NCBI GenBank assembly: GCA_029821635.1
Contig: JALGSW010000048.1
Coordinates: 1 to 38,295 of the forward strand
Length of the DNA: 38,295 nt
Reading direction: 5' to 3'
Source of the DNA: Candidatus Zipacnadia bacterium
GTDB lineage: Bacteria; Armatimonadota; Zipacnadia; Zipacnadales; UBA5352
Shown: piece by piece, positions 17,354-25,636 of the stretch
How positions within the stretch are numbered: position 1 is the stretch's first letter
How the letters are laid out: the number at the start of each line of letters is the position of its first letter
Translations under genes and position numbers: made by a program
The notes under the pieces: model-generated
Database searches by the model: none
What the model saw: only the letters and a program-made list of their open reading frames with translations
What the model was told of the DNA's origin: nothing

Positions 17354-18232
17354 ATGCTGATCGATGTCCATGGCCACATCGGCCGCGTGCTGCCCGACCG
17401 GCGCGAGTTCGTCGATGTCACCAACCTGATCGCGAAGATGGACGCGTGGGATATCGACGTGACCTGCATCCTGCCACTGAGCGAGCACCCGGAGGGGGCG
17501 TACCTCGAGTGCAACACCGAGGACGTGATCGCCGCCTGCGCGCGCTACGCCGACCGGCTGATCCCCTTCTGCCTGATCGACCCGCGCTACGGCAACCGCG
17601 CCGACATGGACTTCAGCCACCTGCTGGAGGAGTACACCGCGCGCGGCTGCAAGGGCCTCGGCGAGCTGCTGCCGAAGATGGACTTCGACGATCCGCGCTG
17701 CCTGAACCTCTACCGGCAGGCGGGCAAGTTCGGCCTCCCGGTGCTCTTCGACATGCAGGACAGCGCGACCGGCTACGGGCTGCGCGACCACTTCGGGCTG
17801 CCGCGCATGGAACGCGCGCTGAACCTCTGCCCGGAGACCGTCTTCATCGGCCACGGGCCGACATTCTGGGCGGAGATCTCCGGCGAAGTCCCGCGCGATA
17901 ACCGCTCCAGCTACCCGGAGGGGCCGGTCGCGCCCGGTGGCGCAGTGCCGAGGCTGATGCGCAAGTACCCGAACCTTCAGGCGGACATCTCCGCGGGCAG
18001 CGGCCACAACGCGCTCACCCGCGACCCGAACTTCGGCGTCGAGTTCCTCGACGAGTTTCAGGACAAGCTCATGTTCGGCACAGACTCCTGCAAACGGAGT
18101 GACGTACACATCATCTGGATGACCGTAGATCTGATCGGCGACCTGCGCGCAAACCGCAAGCTCTCCACTGACGCGCTGGACAAGCTTGAGTGGCGCAACG
18201 CGACGGAGTTGCTCAGGCTAAACGTGTCATAG
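17354..18232 (+). CDS. Amidohydrolase-family metal-dependent hydrolase
   Basis: A 292-residue cytoplasmic TIM-barrel protein of the Amidohydrolase_2 type. The start MLIDVHGHIG carries the metal-binding HxH (His6 and His8), and later motifs are VFIGHGPTFWAE and KLMFGTDSCKRSD with the conserved Asp. GGAGGA seven bases before the ATG decides the start, rather than upstream in-frame codons. Members hydrolyse or decarboxylate small cyclic or sugar-derived molecules, including some lactones, but no substrate can be named. It is followed after 12 bases by the orphan gene at 18245, suggesting co-transcription. Confidence 0.85.
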   Translation: MLIDVHGHIGRVLPDRREFVDVTNLIAKMDAWDIDVTCILPLSEHPEGAYLECNTEDVIAACARYADRLIPFCLIDPRYGNRADMDFSHLLEEYTARGCKGLGELLPKMDFDDPRCLNLYRQAGKFGLPVLFDMQDSATGYGLRDHFGLPRMERALNLCPETVFIGHGPTFWAEISGEVPRDNRSSYPEGPVAPGGAVPRLMRKYPNLQADISAGSGHNALTRDPNFGVEFLDEFQDKLMFGTDSCKRSDVHIIWMTVDLIGDLRANRKLSTDALDKLEWRNATELLRLNVS

Positions 18233-18244
18233 GAGGGCTCAAAC

Positions 18245-18931
18245 ATGGAACGCAGACAGGAAATCATCGAACAGTGGGGGCAGTGGCTGCCGCCGGAGCC
18301 GCATCGGCAGTGGGTGCTCGGCCAGGTCGCAAAGGGCCGCGCAAGCATCATCCAGCCGAACGAAGACGCGCCGCCGATCCTCCTCTACGAGGACGGCGGA
18401 TCGATGGTATTGCCGCAGGTGCGCTCGGCGGGCGCCGGCCGGCCGTGGTCGGCGGGCGATCCGGCCATCGACGAGACCGGGGAGCGCCGCAACACGAAGT
18501 ACTCCGACGTCTGCTCATCGGTCGATGAGTTCAAGGAGCACGTGGCCGCCGGACCGAAGAAGCTCGCCGAGGAAAGCGCGAACATCGACCGGCTCTTCGA
18601 GGACATCCGGCACATGATCGGGCGCATGTACCGCCGCCAGCGCGAGTACACGCAGTTCGCCGACCGCCTGCGGGAGATCCTCGCTGAGCTGGACGGCGTG
18701 GCGATCGTGGATCGCGCGCCGTCCGACGACGGGCTCGCGGAGATCGAGCGGCTGCTCGATGCCGACACGTCCGCGGATACCGAGCGCCTCAACGAACTTG
18801 CCGAGCAGGTTCGCGGCGTAGCCTCCCGCCAGGAGCTACGCCTGCGCGAGCACAAGACGGCCGCGCTGGCGGTGCTGGAGGCGTATCGGGACGCGAAAGG
18901 GCCGAGGGATTGGAGCGCGGACGAGGGGTAG
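18245..18931 (+). CDS. Uncharacterised coiled-coil protein
   Basis: A 228-residue soluble protein I do not recognise. It starts MERRQEIIEQWGQWLPPEPH. The middle region has PPILLYEDGGSMVLPQVR; residues from about 95 to the end are rich in Glu, Arg and Leu with likely long helices (VDEFKEHVAAGPKKLAEES, FADRLREILAELDG). No signal peptide, membrane segment or catalytic motif is evident. The ribosome binding site is AGGAGGG. The first codons are duplicated upstream at 17272, flanking the amidohydrolase gene, so the two genes may travel together. Function is unknown; a helical scaffold or partner of the hydrolase is one guess. Confidence 0.75.
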   Translation: MERRQEIIEQWGQWLPPEPHRQWVLGQVAKGRASIIQPNEDAPPILLYEDGGSMVLPQVRSAGAGRPWSAGDPAIDETGERRNTKYSDVCSSVDEFKEHVAAGPKKLAEESANIDRLFEDIRHMIGRMYRRQREYTQFADRLREILAELDGVAIVDRAPSDDGLAEIERLLDADTSADTERLNELAEQVRGVASRQELRLREHKTAALAVLEAYRDAKGPRDWSADEG

Positions 18932-19037
18932 GCAACGGCCGGTTGCCATTGCCGTGTGGCTGAGGCTTAGACGGCAGTCGCGTGCCGTTCGCCGTTGGTC
19001 GTGTGGAGGGGCCGCCCGAGCGAAGCGAGGGTGAGGA

Positions 19038-19062
19038 GGTGCGAGCGTCGTTTGCTCGCACC
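19038..19062. other. Hairpin upstream of secreted glycosidase-like gene
   Basis: GGTGCGAGC (19038-19046) pairs perfectly with GCTCGCACC (19054-19062) around a seven-base loop. It lies about 60 bases before the ATG at 19121, in the 189-base space after the coiled-coil gene, so it may end the upstream transcript or be a leader structure. The rest of that space shows no gene; a small GGCAAC/GTTGCC hairpin (18931-18947) is also present. Confidence 0.45.
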
Positions 19063-19120
19063 GACGAAGCCGCTGTGCCGGCCCGCCGTTCTCAGACGCG
19101 AACGCACATGGAGGTCCATC

Positions 19121-21568
19121 ATGACCCGCCCGATCGCGATCATCGCCGCGCTACTCGCGAGCCTTACCCTCGCCTGCGCGCAGCAGGCGATCAACGTCAA
19201 CCTCTTGCCGAATGCCGGCTTCGAGGAGACGATGGAGGCCGAGGCGGGTGGTGGGGCTACGCCCGACTGGAGCACCCACGTCGGTAAGGGCGCCGTCGAG
19301 TTCGGCGTCGTCACCGACGACCCGCACTCCGGCGAGCGCTGCGCCTGGATCAACGCGAAGGCGCCCGACCCGAGCGGCTACTGGATCACACCGCAGATCC
19401 CCGTCGAGGGCGGTAAGAAGTACGTCTTCCGCTGCTGGTTCCGCACGAAGGACGTGCTCCCGAGCAACCGCGGGCTTACATTCTCGATGAACTTCCGCCG
19501 CGAGGACAACTCCTCCTGCGGCTGGCCCAGCACCAGCGCCGACCCGTTCGCCACCGAGTGGACGAAGATCGAGTTCACCGGAACCGCCGCACATGACGCC
19601 GCCTACCTGAACCTCGTCATGGGCCTCGCGGACTCGCCGGGCGAGCTGTGGCTCGACGACGTCTACTTCGCCAACACCGGTGAGACGCGCGCGGACGTCA
19701 TCGAGACCGACCAGATCGTGACGCGCGTCTTCCCGCAGACGTGGCTGCCGGAGGACAAGTCGATCGGCCTGATACAGGGCGAGGTGCAGCCGCTGCTCTT
19801 CCTCGTGCAGAACGCGCAGCAGAAGCAGGTGGACAACCCCGCGATCGGCCTGCTGCTGCCCGAGGGTTTTCAAATAGTCGGCGGAGACCGGTCTGTCCCC
19901 GTCGCCGAGGCGGGCGAGACGGTCGAGGTCGAGGGCAGGCAGTACACGCGCTGGCTGCAACCGGTCGAGGGCGGGCGCGAGATGGAGACCACCCTCAACT
20001 ACTACCGCGGCTCGCTCGTGTGCCTGCGCGCGACCGTCGAGCCCGGCGACTACCAGGCCTACTCGTTCTTCAGCAGCGATCAGGAGTCCGAGGAGCCGCA
20101 GCCGATCGCGCTTCGCGTGCTGGAGCCGCTGCCCGAGGCGCCGGAGCTGCAGCGCTTCAAGGTCGGCGCGCTGCTCACCGACGCCTACCGCGCGGGCGGG
20201 GAGGCGCTGGGGGGCCTCGCGCAGATGTACGCCGACACCGGCATGAACGTCGCGACGTGGAGCCTCAACCCCGACCCGACCGAGCTTGCCGGCTACTTCA
20301 AGCAGCGCGGCGTGCTGCGTCACTTCCTCATGCCCGGTCAGGGCGTGGTCTACAACGTCGCCTACGGGAATCGCGACCCGCAGATCGCTGCCACCAACGC
20401 CGAGGGCGAGCCGAATTTCGGCGGCCTGTGCCCCACCTACATCGCGCAGCGCGGCGAGCACTTCGAGCAGGCCTGCCTCGACGACATCGTCGGGCAGTGG
20501 ATCCGCGCGGACGTGATGGACGGCTTCGCGATCAACTGGGAGCCGCCCGGCGCGTTCAAGCTGGCGGACTACTGCTGGGATGACCGTTGCCTGGAGGCCT
20601 TCGCGGCGTCCTCCGGCATCCCGCTGGCAACGATCAAGCAACTCGGACCCTTGCGCATCCTCGAGGAGTATAAGCTGCAGTGGGCGCGCTTCCGAGCCGA
20701 GACCGAGGGGCTCATCGCGAAGACCTACTTCGATAAGATGCGGGAGCTTGAGGCCGAGACCGGCCGCGAGCTGATGTGGTATCCGTGGACGAGCCCGCAC
20801 CACTTTGACCCGCCGAACCCGACGCAGGGCGACATCGACACGCTGATCCTCGGCGGCGATGTCGAGCACCCGTGGTACTATCGCAACTACATCGACGCCT
20901 ACGGGCCGTTCACGTATGCCTACTACGACGTGCTGGCCGAGCAGTGGCGCGGGCGGCACTCGGCGACCCTCGACCGCACGAAGGCGGTGGTGGAGTTCGC
21001 ACGCGCGAACCCGCCCGAGGGCGAGGCCGCGAAGCCGGTCTGGCTCGGCATCGAGGGCGTGCAGAAGGGCTCGGCCTCGACGCTGTGCTGGGCGACCACG
21101 CCCGAGCAGATGGAGATCGAGATGGTTGGCGGGCTCGCCCAGGGCGCGGAGGGCATCTACGTCTACACCGTGCGCGGGATGGACGGGCATTTCTACACCG
21201 CGATGGCGCGGGCGGTGCGCCGCGCGGCGCTGCTCGAGAGCTTCATCGACGAGCCGGTCGCGGGCCACTCGGAGCTGAGCGACCCGTTCGGCAACATGCC
21301 CGCGGAGTACGTGCGCTACGTCGCGCGCCAGTGGCTGTTCGCGGATGGCGAGCGGATGCTGCTGATCCTCGCGGGGCTGGACTTCAGTCGCGAGTTCAAG
21401 CTCACCTGGGCGCTGCGGGGCATCGAGGCGGGCAACTACCGCATCGCCGACCCGATCACCGGCGAGGCGCTCGGCGATGGGACCTTCACCGCGCAGGAGC
21501 TCGTCGCGGGCGTGCCCGTAACGCTCGGCCCGGGGGACCTCGGGACGTACGTGATCGAGCAGATGTAG
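19121..21568 (+). CDS. Secreted carbohydrate-binding, glycosidase-like protein
   Basis: An 815-residue exported protein with signal peptide MTRPIAIIAALLASLTLACA and probable cleavage before QQAI. The ATG at 19121 follows ATGGAGGTCCATC and is preferred to the longer frame. Residues about 25-190 form a CBM_4_9-like jelly roll (NLLPNAGFEETMEAEAGGG, GYWITPQIPVEGGKKYVFRCW, LWLDDVYFAN). From about 390 there is a TIM-barrel-like part with VGALLTDAYRAGGEALGGL, DGFAINWEPPGAF, MWYPWTSPHHF and AEGIYVYTVRGMDGHFY, then a small beta domain. Glu in NWEPP is a candidate catalytic acid by position only. I cannot place it in a known glycoside hydrolase family. A hairpin follows the stop. Confidence 0.75.
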   Translation: MTRPIAIIAALLASLTLACAQQAINVNLLPNAGFEETMEAEAGGGATPDWSTHVGKGAVEFGVVTDDPHSGERCAWINAKAPDPSGYWITPQIPVEGGKKYVFRCWFRTKDVLPSNRGLTFSMNFRREDNSSCGWPSTSADPFATEWTKIEFTGTAAHDAAYLNLVMGLADSPGELWLDDVYFANTGETRADVIETDQIVTRVFPQTWLPEDKSIGLIQGEVQPLLFLVQNAQQKQVDNPAIGLLLPEGFQIVGGDRSVPVAEAGETVEVEGRQYTRWLQPVEGGREMETTLNYYRGSLVCLRATVEPGDYQAYSFFSSDQESEEPQPIALRVLEPLPEAPELQRFKVGALLTDAYRAGGEALGGLAQMYADTGMNVATWSLNPDPTELAGYFKQRGVLRHFLMPGQGVVYNVAYGNRDPQIAATNAEGEPNFGGLCPTYIAQRGEHFEQACLDDIVGQWIRADVMDGFAINWEPPGAFKLADYCWDDRCLEAFAASSGIPLATIKQLGPLRILEEYKLQWARFRAETEGLIAKTYFDKMRELEAETGRELMWYPWTSPHHFDPPNPTQGDIDTLILGGDVEHPWYYRNYIDAYGPFTYAYYDVLAEQWRGRHSATLDRTKAVVEFARANPPEGEAAKPVWLGIEGVQKGSASTLCWATTPEQMEIEMVGGLAQGAEGIYVYTVRGMDGHFYTAMARAVRRAALLESFIDEPVAGHSELSDPFGNMPAEYVRYVARQWLFADGERMLLILAGLDFSREFKLTWALRGIEAGNYRIADPITGEALGDGTFTAQELVAGVPVTLGPGDLGTYVIEQM

Positions 21569-21576
21569 CCGAGGAG

Positions 21577-21598
21577 GGGCGGGCTTCCCTGCCCGCCC
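21577..21598. terminator. 8-bp hairpin after glycosidase-like gene
   Basis: GGGCGGGC (21577-21584) pairs with GCCCGCCC (21591-21598) around TTCCCT, starting nine bases after the TAG. The GGGC-TTCC-GCCC form recalls the palindrome at 27893-27982. It could be a terminator without a T tract. Confidence 0.5.
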
Positions 21599-21664
21599 AA
21601 GAAGGTCGCACCGGGCCGCACGCGGAATCACGCATCATCTGACGCGACAAACGTGGAGAGGGAG

Positions 21665-22705
21665 ATGGACGAGATGGCCGTTCGACTCGGATTCGTCGGG
21701 ACCGGCGGGATCGCCAACCGCCACCTTGGCTGCGCACAGAAACGCGATGACATGGAGGTCGTGGCAAGCTGCGACGTCATCATGGAGCGCGCGCAGGAAG
21801 CCGCGAACAAGTACGGCGGCAAGGCGTACGATGACGCGGTCGCGATGATGGACAACGAGGAACTCGACGCGCTGGTGATCTGCACCCCGCCCTTCGCGCA
21901 CGGGGACATCGAGGAAGCCGCCTGCGAGCGCGACATCCACTTCTTCGTGGAGAAGCCCGTCGCGATCAGCATGGAGCTGGCCGGGCGCGTGCTCAAGGCC
22001 GTGCGCGACTCGGGCGTCATCACGCAGGTCGGCTACATGTTCCGCAAGTCCGCGCCGATCATCGCGGCGCAGAAGATGCTCTCGACGCGCGCCATCGCGA
22101 TGGTGCAGGCGCACTACTACATGCCCGGCCTGCCGAACAAGGGCTGGTGGACGAAGATGGAGCTGGGCGGCGGTCAGCTCGTCGAGCAGGCCACGCACAT
22201 GCTCGACCTGGGCCGCTTCCTCGCCGGCGACGTGAAGAGCGTCATGGGCAAGACCTCGACGGTACACGACTGGGTGCCCCCGGCGGGCTACGAGGAGCCC
22301 GAAGGCGGGCTGGTCTCGGTCAAGGAGGGCTTCGAGATCCCGGACACCACCGCGCTGATCCTCGAGTACGAGTCGGGCGCGATGGGCACGCTCTCGTGCT
22401 CACTGGTCCCGCAGGTCAAGTGGGACAACGGCTTCAAGGTCGTGGCCGAGGGCGCACTGGTGACGATCGATGGCGCGAACGCGAACTGGACCAATGAGGA
22501 CGGCGAGGTGACCGAGGAGGCGCCGAGCGACTGGTATGACGCGGTCCTGGTCGAGTTCACCGACGCGGTAGCAAGCGGCGGCACGACCACGATCCCCTAC
22601 GAGGAGGGCGTCAAGTCGCTGGCGATCTCGCTCGCGGGCTACGAGTCGGTCAAGCGCGGCAACGCGCCGGTAGAGATCGCGGAGATCCTGCCTGTGGGGC
22701 TGTAA
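21665..22705 (+). CDS. Gfo/Idh/MocA-family oxidoreductase
   Basis: A 346-residue NAD(P)-dependent sugar oxidoreductase. The N-terminal Rossmann fold begins VRLGFVGTGGIANRH with the GxGxxA motif. The HFFVEKPVAIS segment supplies the EKP lysine typical of the family, and the C-terminal alpha/beta domain contains GGQLVEQATHMLDLGRF. Members oxidise or reduce cyclic sugars and inositols. The ATG at 21665 has GGAGAG four bases upstream, while the ATG at 21674 has AGGGAG nine bases upstream, so the start is uncertain by three codons. It closes the plus-strand block with a probable role in processing sugars released by the secreted enzymes. Confidence 0.9.
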   Translation: MDEMAVRLGFVGTGGIANRHLGCAQKRDDMEVVASCDVIMERAQEAANKYGGKAYDDAVAMMDNEELDALVICTPPFAHGDIEEAACERDIHFFVEKPVAISMELAGRVLKAVRDSGVITQVGYMFRKSAPIIAAQKMLSTRAIAMVQAHYYMPGLPNKGWWTKMELGGGQLVEQATHMLDLGRFLAGDVKSVMGKTSTVHDWVPPAGYEEPEGGLVSVKEGFEIPDTTALILEYESGAMGTLSCSLVPQVKWDNGFKVVAEGALVTIDGANANWTNEDGEVTEEAPSDWYDAVLVEFTDAVASGGTTTIPYEEGVKSLAISLAGYESVKRGNAPVEIAEILPVGL

Positions 22706-22733
22706 GCCCGACGGGCGCGAAGCTGAACTGAAC

Positions 22734-22763
22734 GAGGGCGCGGCCATCGCTGGCCGCGCCCTC
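22734..22763. terminator. Bidirectional terminator-like hairpin between convergent genes
   Basis: GAGGGCGCGGCCA (22734-22746) pairs perfectly with 22751-22763 over a four-base loop (TCGC). It sits midway between the convergent stops at 22705 and 22792, where a shared terminator is expected. T residues are few on both sides. Confidence 0.7.
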
Positions 22764-22791
22764 GATGATTCGAGCCCGCCTCCTCGGCCCG

Positions 22792-25503
22792 CTACCGCAC
22801 CGTCAGCTCAAAGGCCTGCTCGGCGCTGCCATCGAACTGGTTCGTCACCGCGATCTTCACCGGGAACGCGCCCGCGGCGGCCGGCGTGCCGGACAGCGCG
22901 CCCGTCTCCGCATCGATCGCGAGCCACGCCGGCCCCTCGACCAGCGCGAAGGTGTTCTTCTCCTCGTCCCAGAACATGTTGCCGGGCTTCTCGTAGTGAT
23001 GCTGTACGTCGCCGAGCGAGCGCAGGCTGACCGGCTCGTAACCGTATGCTTCGCCCACGCGCGCTTGCGTCACCGGCGCGCTGACGATCAGCGGATGCTC
23101 GGCCTCGGCGTAGTCGGAGTTCGCGCTCTCCACGCCGTTCGCGTCGATCGCCACCACGCGGTAGAACGCGCGGTTCATGTTGTCCGAGGTGGCGTCCGGC
23201 GCGATGACCACCATCGACGTCCCCTCGGTCTCGCCGATGAAGTTGCCCGGCACCCGGCCAACGGTGTAGCGAGTGTACTCCTCGCGGCTCGCGGTGAAGC
23301 CCTTCTCATCGGAGCCGAAGACCGCGTAGCGCACCGGCGCGGCGCCCTCGCGGGGGTTGGGCTCCCAGTGCAGCGTGCCGGACTGCCCCGCCATCTCCAG
23401 GCGCACGTTCACCGGCACGCGCGGGCCCTGCCAGGTGAAGGTCTGCACGTCGCTCCACGGGCCGAAGGTACCCCAGCGGCCCTGGCTGCGCACCCGCCAG
23501 TAGTAGGTGACGCCCGGGCTGTAGATGCCGGTGAAGGGCACGACGTAGGTGGTCGTCGGCACGATCACGTCGAGGCTCGTGCGGTAGGGCCAGGCGAAGT
23601 CCGGGCGGCGCGAGACCTGCAGGTAGTAGCGCGTGGCGTCCTCGACCGGCTCCCACGCGTAGGTCAGGATCGACTCGGCGACCTCGGCGCCCGCCGCCGG
23701 GTACGTCGGGGCGGGCGGGGCCGGCGGCGTGATGGCGTCGGTCTCGCGCCACTGATGGGTGATGCGCACCTGGTGCGCGCCCTCGGTGGCGTCGGTGTAA
23801 ACGACGCTGTTGGCGCCCAGGCTCAGCCGGGGCAGCGCCTGCGGGGCCGCCATCACCTCGGTCTCGATGGCCAGTGAACGCAGCGCGGCACTGCCCGCCG
23901 CCCCCGCGCCCAGCGACACGCGCACCAGATACGTGTACTTGGCGGGCGCGTTCTGCACGTCCAGGGCTTCGTCCAGAGCGACCTCGGCCTCATGCGCGCC
24001 GACGCCCTCAGCAGACCAGAGGTCCTTCCAGTTCTCGCCATCGAGCGACATCGCGACGGCGAAGCGGTCGGCGGCTTCCGCGCCCTGCATCTGCGCTCGG
24101 ACGGTGCCACCACAGATCGCGTAGGGCACGCTCACGCGGTAGACTGCGGCGCCCTCCGGTGACTGCCCCGCGACGCCCGCCGCGTCCGCCGCGGCGGCGA
24201 CCGCCACCGCGCTCTCGGCGTCGGCGGCCAGGCGCTCGGCGGTCAGGCGCGGCTCGAAGACGAACTTGGAGTTACCGTAGTACTTGGGCAGGTGCGCCCA
24301 CTCCGCGCTCTGCGCCGCGAACTTGCCGGTGTTGTCCCAGCGCAGCTCGACCCGCTCCCCCGGGCGCAGCGTGTAGGCGATCTCGTGGCCGCGCAGCGTC
24401 GGGTTTGCGGAGCTGTCGTCGTCGCCGAAGAGCGCCGCCGGGCTCTCACTGGGGACGAATGCGCTGACCACGGGGCCGTAGTTGAGTTCGCGCCGCGCCA
24501 GGTCGTGATCGCGCGCGCAGGCGTCGCCCGAGACCGGTATCTCGTTCTCGCGGTCGAGGTAGAAGGCGTCCATGTCCACATCCATGAACTGGAACTCGCC
24601 GTCGACCAGCGCCTCACACTGCACGTGGCCGTGGAGCGCGCGGTTCTGCGAGCCGGGGAAGCCGCCGTGGTGGTAGAGCGAGCAGCCCGAGTTGCCCGCA
24701 TCGTCGCAGAGGTTGAAGCCGAAGATGTTCATGAGGCGCACCGGGTCGTGCGGCTCGTTGTTGGCGAAGACCGGGGTCTCGTGGTAGAGGTTGCGGCGCA
24801 TGTTCTGCCAGATGAGGTAGACACGGTCCTGATCGGTCTCGGCCCCGCGGGTGAACTCGGCGAGCAGGTCGTCGAAGGTGTACCAGTTGCCACGATCGTT
24901 GATGACCAGCCGCGGGTTGACCACGGGAGTGTCGCCGGGATTCTCGATGGTGAGCTGGATGTTGGGCTGGAAGGCGATCTGGTAGTTCCCCGAGGCCACG
25001 GTGAGCGTGTTCTCCATGTCCAGCGTGCCGCCCATCTCGATGGCGTAACGGGCCGAGGAGGACGCGATCTCCTCAACGTGGGTGTGCTCGGTCTGTGGCA
25101 GCTCGCCCATGCCGCCCATCATGCTGTCCGGGTTCGTCGAGGCCACCTCGTAGGTGCGCTCGTTGGTGCGCGGGTCGGTGTTGTCCGAGGCGGACATGTA
25201 CAGGCCCTCGCGAGTCCAGTGTGAGTAGCGCCCTGCGCCCTTCTCGCGGATGTCCGCGTGCAGTGAGTGCGCAGGCCCCAGCGGCTCACCGTCCTCGAAG
25301 ATCAGGAGCTGCGAGGCATTGCCCGTGCCCTTGTCGCCGTCCTCGCCGAAGTCCATGCCGACAGTGTAGGAGAAGCCGATCTCCGGGCGGAAGGACGTGG
25401 CGGGGATCGGGTAGCGCTTCGGCTCGTCGGCGGATGCGAGCATCATGCATGCCCCCGTAAGGAGTGTCAGCAGGATAGGTGTGACGCGGTTGGTCCGGAT
25501 CAT
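22792..25503 (-). CDS. Secreted Fn3/Ig-like multidomain protein of unknown function
   Basis: A 903-residue exported protein with signal peptide ending ASA before DEPKRYP. The ATG at 25503 has GAGGTG seven bases upstream. The long N-terminal part (about 30-480) has no family I recognise. It includes TLRPGERVELRWDNTGKFAAQ. The middle holds fibronectin-type-III-like segments (ILTYAWEPVEDATRYYLQVS, GVTYYWRVRSQGRWG, YRVVAIDANGVES). The end is a putative Ig-like region (GPAWLAIDAETGALSGTPAAAG) typical of the He_PIG/cadherin-like fold. The arrangement suggests a surface or secreted glycan-acting protein. A homologous catalytic domain may be hidden in the N-terminal part. Confidence 0.75.
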   Translation of the reverse strand: MIRTNRVTPILLTLLTGACMMLASADEPKRYPIPATSFRPEIGFSYTVGMDFGEDGDKGTGNASQLLIFEDGEPLGPAHSLHADIREKGAGRYSHWTREGLYMSASDNTDPRTNERTYEVASTNPDSMMGGMGELPQTEHTHVEEIASSSARYAIEMGGTLDMENTLTVASGNYQIAFQPNIQLTIENPGDTPVVNPRLVINDRGNWYTFDDLLAEFTRGAETDQDRVYLIWQNMRRNLYHETPVFANNEPHDPVRLMNIFGFNLCDDAGNSGCSLYHHGGFPGSQNRALHGHVQCEALVDGEFQFMDVDMDAFYLDRENEIPVSGDACARDHDLARRELNYGPVVSAFVPSESPAALFGDDDSSANPTLRGHEIAYTLRPGERVELRWDNTGKFAAQSAEWAHLPKYYGNSKFVFEPRLTAERLAADAESAVAVAAAADAAGVAGQSPEGAAVYRVSVPYAICGGTVRAQMQGAEAADRFAVAMSLDGENWKDLWSAEGVGAHEAEVALDEALDVQNAPAKYTYLVRVSLGAGAAGSAALRSLAIETEVMAAPQALPRLSLGANSVVYTDATEGAHQVRITHQWRETDAITPPAPPAPTYPAAGAEVAESILTYAWEPVEDATRYYLQVSRRPDFAWPYRTSLDVIVPTTTYVVPFTGIYSPGVTYYWRVRSQGRWGTFGPWSDVQTFTWQGPRVPVNVRLEMAGQSGTLHWEPNPREGAAPVRYAVFGSDEKGFTASREEYTRYTVGRVPGNFIGETEGTSMVVIAPDATSDNMNRAFYRVVAIDANGVESANSDYAEAEHPLIVSAPVTQARVGEAYGYEPVSLRSLGDVQHHYEKPGNMFWDEEKNTFALVEGPAWLAIDAETGALSGTPAAAGAFPVKIAVTNQFDGSAEQAFELTVR

Positions 25504-25598
25504 CTCTGTCACCTCGAAGCGGAAGGATCGGGGCCGATCTGACCTCGCAGTATTGCCCGCGGAGACCCGCCTGACCTGCCGGCGGCTGCCGCTACCGT

Positions 25599-25633
25599 CA
25601 ACTGGCAACTGGCAACTGGCAACTGGCAACTGC
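25599..25633. repeat. Tandem heptamer repeat
   Basis: Four exact tandem copies of CAACTGG (25599-25626) are followed by a fifth copy with one change (CAACTGC, 25627-25633). It lies between the secreted protein start and the polysaccharide deacetylase stop. The seven-base unit is not a multiple of three and is outside the CDS. A slippage-prone locus is likely. Confidence 0.9.
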
Positions 25634-25636
25634 CGT

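Noticed and set aside
17104..17901. 265-residue protein in the frame of the duplicated stub
   Set aside because: After the stub the frame is Arg/Pro-rich shadow across the amidohydrolase, with no family sequence.
19151..21631. Long minus-strand frame opposite the glycosidase-like gene
   Set aside because: Composition is that of an antisense shadow; the plus strand has the leader and domain motifs.
25599..25633. CRISPR array
   Set aside because: Seven-base tandem units without spacers are not a CRISPR array.
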